From Saccharicrinis sp. UBA6048 (lineage in GTDB: Bacteria; Bacteroidota; Bacteroidia; Bacteroidales; Marinilabiliaceae), in assembly GCA_002429115.1 (NCBI GenBank), contig DIYS01000261.1, positions 1 through 9,286 on the forward strand: a DNA stretch of 9,286 nt, in the 5' to 3' direction. The notes under the pieces were generated by a model. It ran no database searches. It was not told the DNA's origin and was given only the letters and a program-made list of their open reading frames with translations. The position numbers were made by a program, and so were the translations under genes. This document shows, one piece after another, positions 6,854 through 9,286 of the stretch (positions are counted from its first letter, which is position 1; each line of letters starts with the position of its first letter).

Positions 6854-7038
6854 AGCCTAAAATTCATTTGCAGTTGTTCTAAGTAATCATCATTTGATTT
6901 CGCCAATCAGAATTGACCAGAAAACTGTGAAAAGCATCAACATAGTATTGTCAAAAGTGATTGGCTTATTCCTTTTTAAACATTTAAAAGCAACTATATG
7001 ATGATCACAAGAACTACTGTACAAATGAATTTAGGGCT
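6854..7038. repeat. Structured hairpin element, copy B
   Basis: Second copy of the element seen at 16-202, same orientation and nearly the same core length (173 versus 174 nt). Outer stem: 6860-6870 (AAATTCATTTG) with 7022-7032, then CAGT (6871-6874) with ACTG (7016-7019), GTTCT (6876-6880) with AGAAC (7010-7014), and 6883-6893 (GTAATCATCAT) with 6998-7008, one mismatch. Inner stem: GCCAATCA (6902-6909) with TGATTGGC (6958-6965), then TTGAC (6913-6917) with GTCAA (6950-6954). The motif CGCCAATCAGAATTGACC (6901-6918) is identical in copy A. Similarity continues past the 3' stem as TTTAGGGCT. No ORF. It lies about 225 nt upstream of the DUF2007 gene. Confidence 0.7.
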
Positions 7039-7264
7039 ATCCATAACATACACCAAAAGTCGCTTTTGTCAATCGATATCAAATTTCAAAACGTGGCAAA
7101 CAGTCGGAATGTGAAAACCAGTGGCTGCGTGAATTGATTAATCTATTCATCCCCTTTCAAAGGGATGACTCAAAAAGCTTCATCTGATTTTAAGTGTTCT
7201 ATGGGTATTAAGTGTATCTTGCTTGTAAATATTATAATTCACTCAAAAAAATAACCTAACTACA
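7039..7264. other. Gene-free leader region with two small hairpins
   Basis: No gene. CAAAAG (7054-7059) pairs with CTTTTG (7063-7068) just after hairpin copy B. TCATCCC (7147-7153) pairs with GGGATGA (7162-7168), with TTT/AAA stacking inside. Neither is followed by a T-run on either strand. TATCTTG at 7215-7221 is a partial match to the Bacteroidota -7 box for the gene at 7265, but a convincing -33 TTG is missing. Confidence 0.35.
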
Positions 7265-7654
7265 ATGAAAACCATTCGATTAATAACCTGCGAGTCACCC
7301 ATTGAAGCCAACATCATTAAAGGACGATTAGAAAGTGAAGGCATCCACTGCTTTATTACTAATGAGAACTTCTCCAACTTAATGCCCCATTATAACAGAA
7401 TATTGGATTCTGGTGTACAGGTAATCGTTAGTGAGGTTGATTATCAAAAGGCGATTGACTTACTGGAACTCAACCAAGAAAAAGCGATTCTTTGTCCTCA
7501 TTGCCAATCAAAAAATATAAGCATTACACTTGGAAACAATTGGTTTAGAAAAACCATCGTAATACTCTTATCCATGTTATTCTTTATCCCTTTTAATAAC
7601 ATTAATAGTACATACCATTGCAGAGATTGTAAAGCTGATTTTAAGATCAGATAA
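7265..7654 (+). CDS. DUF2007-type protein with membrane-interrupted zinc ribbon
   Basis: A 129-residue protein. Residues 1-72 fit the DUF2007 (putative signal-transducing protein) fold: it opens with strand KTIRLITCESPIEANIIKGR (2-21), then the helix LESEGIHCFI (22-31) and the strand SGVQVIVSEVDYQKAIDLL (49-67). A zinc-ribbon-like pair follows, CPHC (77-80) and CRDC (119-122), but the two CxxC knuckles are separated by 38 residues that include a hydrophobic stretch (about 97-110, IVILLSMLFFIPF). The C-terminus may therefore be membrane-embedded, or the stretch may be a buried beta hairpin. The biochemical role of DUF2007 proteins is unknown to me. The ATG at 7265 is the natural start; no SD is seen. 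The gene stands alone after nearly 1 kb of non-coding DNA, with no clear terminator downstream. Confidence 0.8.
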   Translation: MKTIRLITCESPIEANIIKGRLESEGIHCFITNENFSNLMPHYNRILDSGVQVIVSEVDYQKAIDLLELNQEKAILCPHCQSKNISITLGNNWFRKTIVILLSMLFFIPFNNINSTYHCRDCKADFKIR

Positions 7655-8008
7655 TTTATTCAGATACTAATAACCTCCTCTTTCCTTCAAACGAGAGATT
7701 TAATAGTATGATTTACATATCGTATAAGGACTATAAGTAAAACAATTTCAAAATCGACTCCTTCAAAGTTATTTTTCATTGCGGAAACAAAGAAGAACTC
7801 AAAGAAAATATCCTGTTAAATCCTCAGTGTAGACAGCAACTTTTGCGATAAACATAGCAACTATTCCCAGAGTCATCCATCTACCTAATAACACTCCCTA
7901 ATATTACATTAATCAAGATTATTCCCAATTTAATCAAACAATTAATGCCACTCGTCAATCCTTTGATTAAAGCGATATGAATTTTTTGTTAATTTAATAT
8001 CAATAAAA
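7655..8008. other. AT-rich stretch without a gene
   Basis: No coding frame I can support. The only structure noted is a 10-bp perfect inverted repeat, TTTAATCAAA (7929-7938) with TTTGATTAAA (7962-7971), spaced by 23 nt. It could be an operator-like dyad upstream of the gene at 8095, or chance in AT-rich sequence. Confidence 0.3.
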
Positions 8009-8066
8009 AGCACGAATCACAACTGTCCGTGGGTCTGCAAACTTTCGGGGCAGCGTGGTTCGCGCT
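8009..8066 (+). promoter_or_regulatory. GC-rich stem-loop upstream of the 156-residue protein gene
   Basis: Outer stem AGCACGAATCAC (8009-8020) with GTGGTTCGCGCT (8055-8066): 11 of 12 positions pair as RNA, including one U-G wobble, with one A-C mismatch. Inner stem CTGTCC (8023-8028) with GGGCAG (8048-8053), one U-G wobble, and a 19-nt loop. It ends 28 nt before the ATG at 8095 and is markedly richer in GC than the AT-rich DNA around it. The wobble pairs favour the plus strand as RNA, which suits a 5'-leader element. It could equally be an interspersed repeat. It matches no riboswitch class I recognise. Confidence 0.45.
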
Positions 8067-8094
8067 CATTGTATAATAGACAAATATAAACAAA

Positions 8095-8565
8095 ATGAAA
8101 AACATTCATGATGAAAGCATCCCAAAGGATGTAATTGAAGCAGCCGTTACGAAATTAACTGAAGTAAAAAATGCGTTGGCACCTTATTCTGCCACTTTAA
8201 CCAAAGATGAACGAAGAGCTTTACCTAAGATGGGCGAAAAAACTTTGGCATTTGTCGTTAACTCGCATGATTATAGCACACAATACCCTGAGCTTATGCC
8301 ATCATTTGCGAAACAAGATGATTTTGACATTGATGTAGCAGATGCCACTGGCTTATTACCTGTAGAGGGCTTACTAAACGAACTGGCCAGTCAGATAAAT
8401 GATACAGCCATGCTGGCTGGCAGCGAAGCATACAATACTGCACTATTATTTTATAACAATGTAAAATTAGCCGCTAAAAATAATGTTCCAGGCGCCAAGG
8501 AAGTTTATGATGATCTGAAAACACGATTCCCAGGCTCTCGCCGAAAGGCAAGTGTTGAAGGGTAA
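8095..8565 (+). CDS. Conserved hypothetical protein, 156 residues, function unknown
   Basis: A small soluble protein, mostly helical by inspection, without signal peptide or membrane segment. I recall similar proteins in Bacteroidota genomes, but no named domain. Recognisable blocks are APYSATLTKDERRALPKMG (29-47), KTLAFV (49-54), the acidic central stretch around QDDFDIDVADATGLL (74-88), NDTAMLAGSEAYNTALLFYN (102-121) and VPGAKEVYDDLKTRFPGSRR (131-150), which ends in a basic tail. No catalytic motif is evident; the repeated small-residue helices suggest a helical bundle. The ATG at 8095 follows an A-rich leader with no SD. The gene is monocistronic: a stem-loop lies upstream (8009-8066) and a strong terminator starts 7 nt after the stop codon. 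Confidence 0.75.
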   Translation: MKNIHDESIPKDVIEAAVTKLTEVKNALAPYSATLTKDERRALPKMGEKTLAFVVNSHDYSTQYPELMPSFAKQDDFDIDVADATGLLPVEGLLNELASQINDTAMLAGSEAYNTALLFYNNVKLAAKNNVPGAKEVYDDLKTRFPGSRRKASVEG

Positions 8566-8571
8566 CTCTTT

Positions 8572-8601
8572 AAAATCCGGAAGCAGACCTCCGGATTTTT
8601 T
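8572..8601 (+). terminator. Rho-independent terminator of the 156-residue protein gene
   Basis: A 10-bp perfect stem, AAAATCCGGA (8572-8581) with TCCGGATTTT (8590-8599), loop AGCAGACC, T-run to 8601. The symmetric A/T flanks could also let it work for minus-strand transcripts. Confidence 0.92.
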
Positions 8602-8815
8602 ATTGCTTATTATCATGTCATAACTTAGCTATACTTGCATTAAACCTATTGCTTTTAGGATACCACCCCGCCTGTGGCACTAATGCCATTAACTTAAAAG
8701 GTTCTCTATGGTCATTCATTAGGCGTTATGGGAGTCAGCTCTCCTTCTTTCAAAGCTACCCTTTATACGCTTTATTGTTAAGTATTAAAAATCCAACTTA
8801 ATTATCTTTAGCCCT
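8602..8815. other. Gene-free stretch with a short hairpin
   Basis: No supported gene. TGGCA (8675-8679) pairs with TGCCA (8684-8688), loop CTAA. A plus frame stays open for about 70 codons to the stop near 8805 but has no start codon and an unconvincing composition. Confidence 0.35.
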
Positions 8816-8817
8816 CG

Positions 8818-8852
8818 GTGCCGGGCTGGCACATCCTTTTTTTAAAAAGGAT
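8818..8852. repeat. Tandem perfect hairpins
   Basis: GTGCC (8818-8822) pairs with GGCAC (8828-8832). Directly next to it, ATCCTTTTT (8833-8841) pairs perfectly with AAAAAGGAT (8844-8852). The following GGATGCAAAAC recalls, in reverse complement, the TTTTGCATC of the repeat near 3043, which suggests fragments of one interspersed repeat family. Confidence 0.45.
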
Positions 8853-8977
8853 GCAAAACTTGATTGAAAGAGGTGATTGCTACGCATCAGAGATGGATTT
8901 ATTGCTTCAGGCTTCCCTTTTCCTTCGTCAATGCCGCCATTGCGCAATATCCACTCTTATCACTGGCTTTCAATCAT

Positions 8978-9139
8978 TCGAAACCCTGTTTCGATGAGGG
9001 CGGGAAGAGTTTGAGATTATAATGAAATAAGCCCTGGATTGGTATGATAGGCTCTCTGGCCTCTTGGAAAATCACTTACGTTGAAGTGAAGGCATTAGGA
9101 AGACCGGGAAGTTCCGAACTTGATTCGGAAATCACCCGG
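8978..9139. repeat. Cluster of palindromic intergenic repeats
   Basis: Three hairpins in a row, without an ORF. TCGAAAC (8978-8984) with GTTTCGA (8988-8994). TCACTT (9072-9077) with AAGTGA (9084-9089). A two-part stem with CCGGG (9104-9108) on CCCGG (9135-9139) and TTCCGAA (9112-9118) on TTCGGAA (9124-9130), loop CTTGA. GAGGGCGGGAAGA (8996-9008) is nearly the reverse complement of TTCTTCCCGCCCT (3086-3098), linking this cluster to the repeat at 3030-3232. TCACCCGG (9132-9139) also occurs at 5-12. Confidence 0.45.
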
Positions 9140-9183
9140 CCGAACTTATGGATGAACTGAATAAGAAAGAGATTTTACAAGCA

Positions 9184-9231
9184 GTCTTGATTTTCTTTGT
9201 ATACTTTCTTGTATCAAGACAAGCAAAGTAT
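9184..9231. repeat. Hairpin with two mutually exclusive pairings
   Basis: GTCTTGAT (9184-9191) pairs perfectly with ATCAAGAC (9213-9220). Alternatively ATACTTTCTTGT (9201-9212) pairs with ACAAGCAAAGTAT (9219-9231), one bulged base. The text CTTGTATCAAGACAAG resembles, from memory, interspersed repeats frequent in Bacteroidota. The remainder to 9286 shows no gene. Confidence 0.4.
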
Positions 9232-9286
9232 AAGCCCCGCGGCTAGAGCGACGTATGTAAATCAACATATTAAACAATAATATGGG

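Noticed and set aside
7147..7168. Hairpin as a terminator
   Set aside because: No T-run on either strand and no gene immediately upstream.
8602..8805. About 70-codon open frame on the plus strand after the terminator
   Set aside because: No start codon, it follows a strong terminator, and it contains a palindrome; its composition does not look like protein.
1..9286. tRNA, rRNA or a defence-island gene set
   Set aside because: No cloverleaf with a GTTCGA-type T-loop at correct spacing, no rRNA-like sequence, and no restriction, toxin or nuclease gene apart from the lone nucleotidyltransferase.

Overview
The window looks like chromosomal DNA of a member of the phylum Bacteroidota. It is AT-rich, its candidate promoters resemble the Bacteroidota TTG / TAnnTTTG type, Shine-Dalgarno sequences are mostly absent, two adjacent genes encode short-signal lipoproteins, and the wide gene-free stretches are full of hairpin-forming repeats. 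The genus cannot be fixed from the sequence.

Layout: (i) 1-385 has no gene; it holds the first copy (A) of a ~175-190 nt structured hairpin element. (ii) 386-2076 is a divergent pair, a GNAT-type acetyltransferase (minus) and a fold-type III PLP enzyme of the D-threonine aldolase / D-serine dehydratase group (plus). (iii) 2099-2782 (minus) is a small six-helix potassium channel with an intact TLGYGD filter, ending 22 nt from the PLP gene in a convergent arrangement. (iv) 2783-3383 holds a start-less coding remnant and a degenerate repeat. (v) 3384-3701 (minus) is a stand-alone minimal nucleotidyltransferase with no HEPN partner in view. (vi) 3914-6301 is a two-gene lipoprotein operon: a TPR lipoprotein with a possible CsgG/LpoB-like segment, then an LPP20-domain lipoprotein, closed by a strong terminator. 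(vii) 6302-7264 has no gene; it carries a 279-bp MITE-like element with 32-bp terminal inverted repeats and a 5-bp target duplication (TATTA), then the second copy (B) of the structured hairpin. (viii) 7265-7654 encodes a DUF2007-type protein with a membrane-interrupted zinc ribbon. (ix) 8095-8565 encodes a small unrecognised soluble protein, preceded by a GC-rich stem-loop and followed by a terminator. (x) 8602-9286 is gene-free and rich in short palindromes.

The genes do not form one pathway. The two lipoproteins are the only obvious functional unit, probably an envelope-associated complex. The most noteworthy observation is the pair of hairpin elements (about 16-202 and 6854-7038): their outer stem arms differ in sequence, but at least four base pairs have changed on both sides together, while inner motifs stay identical. 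That suggests selection on a folded RNA or single-stranded DNA structure. I did not find a recognisable defence or mobile-gene cassette.
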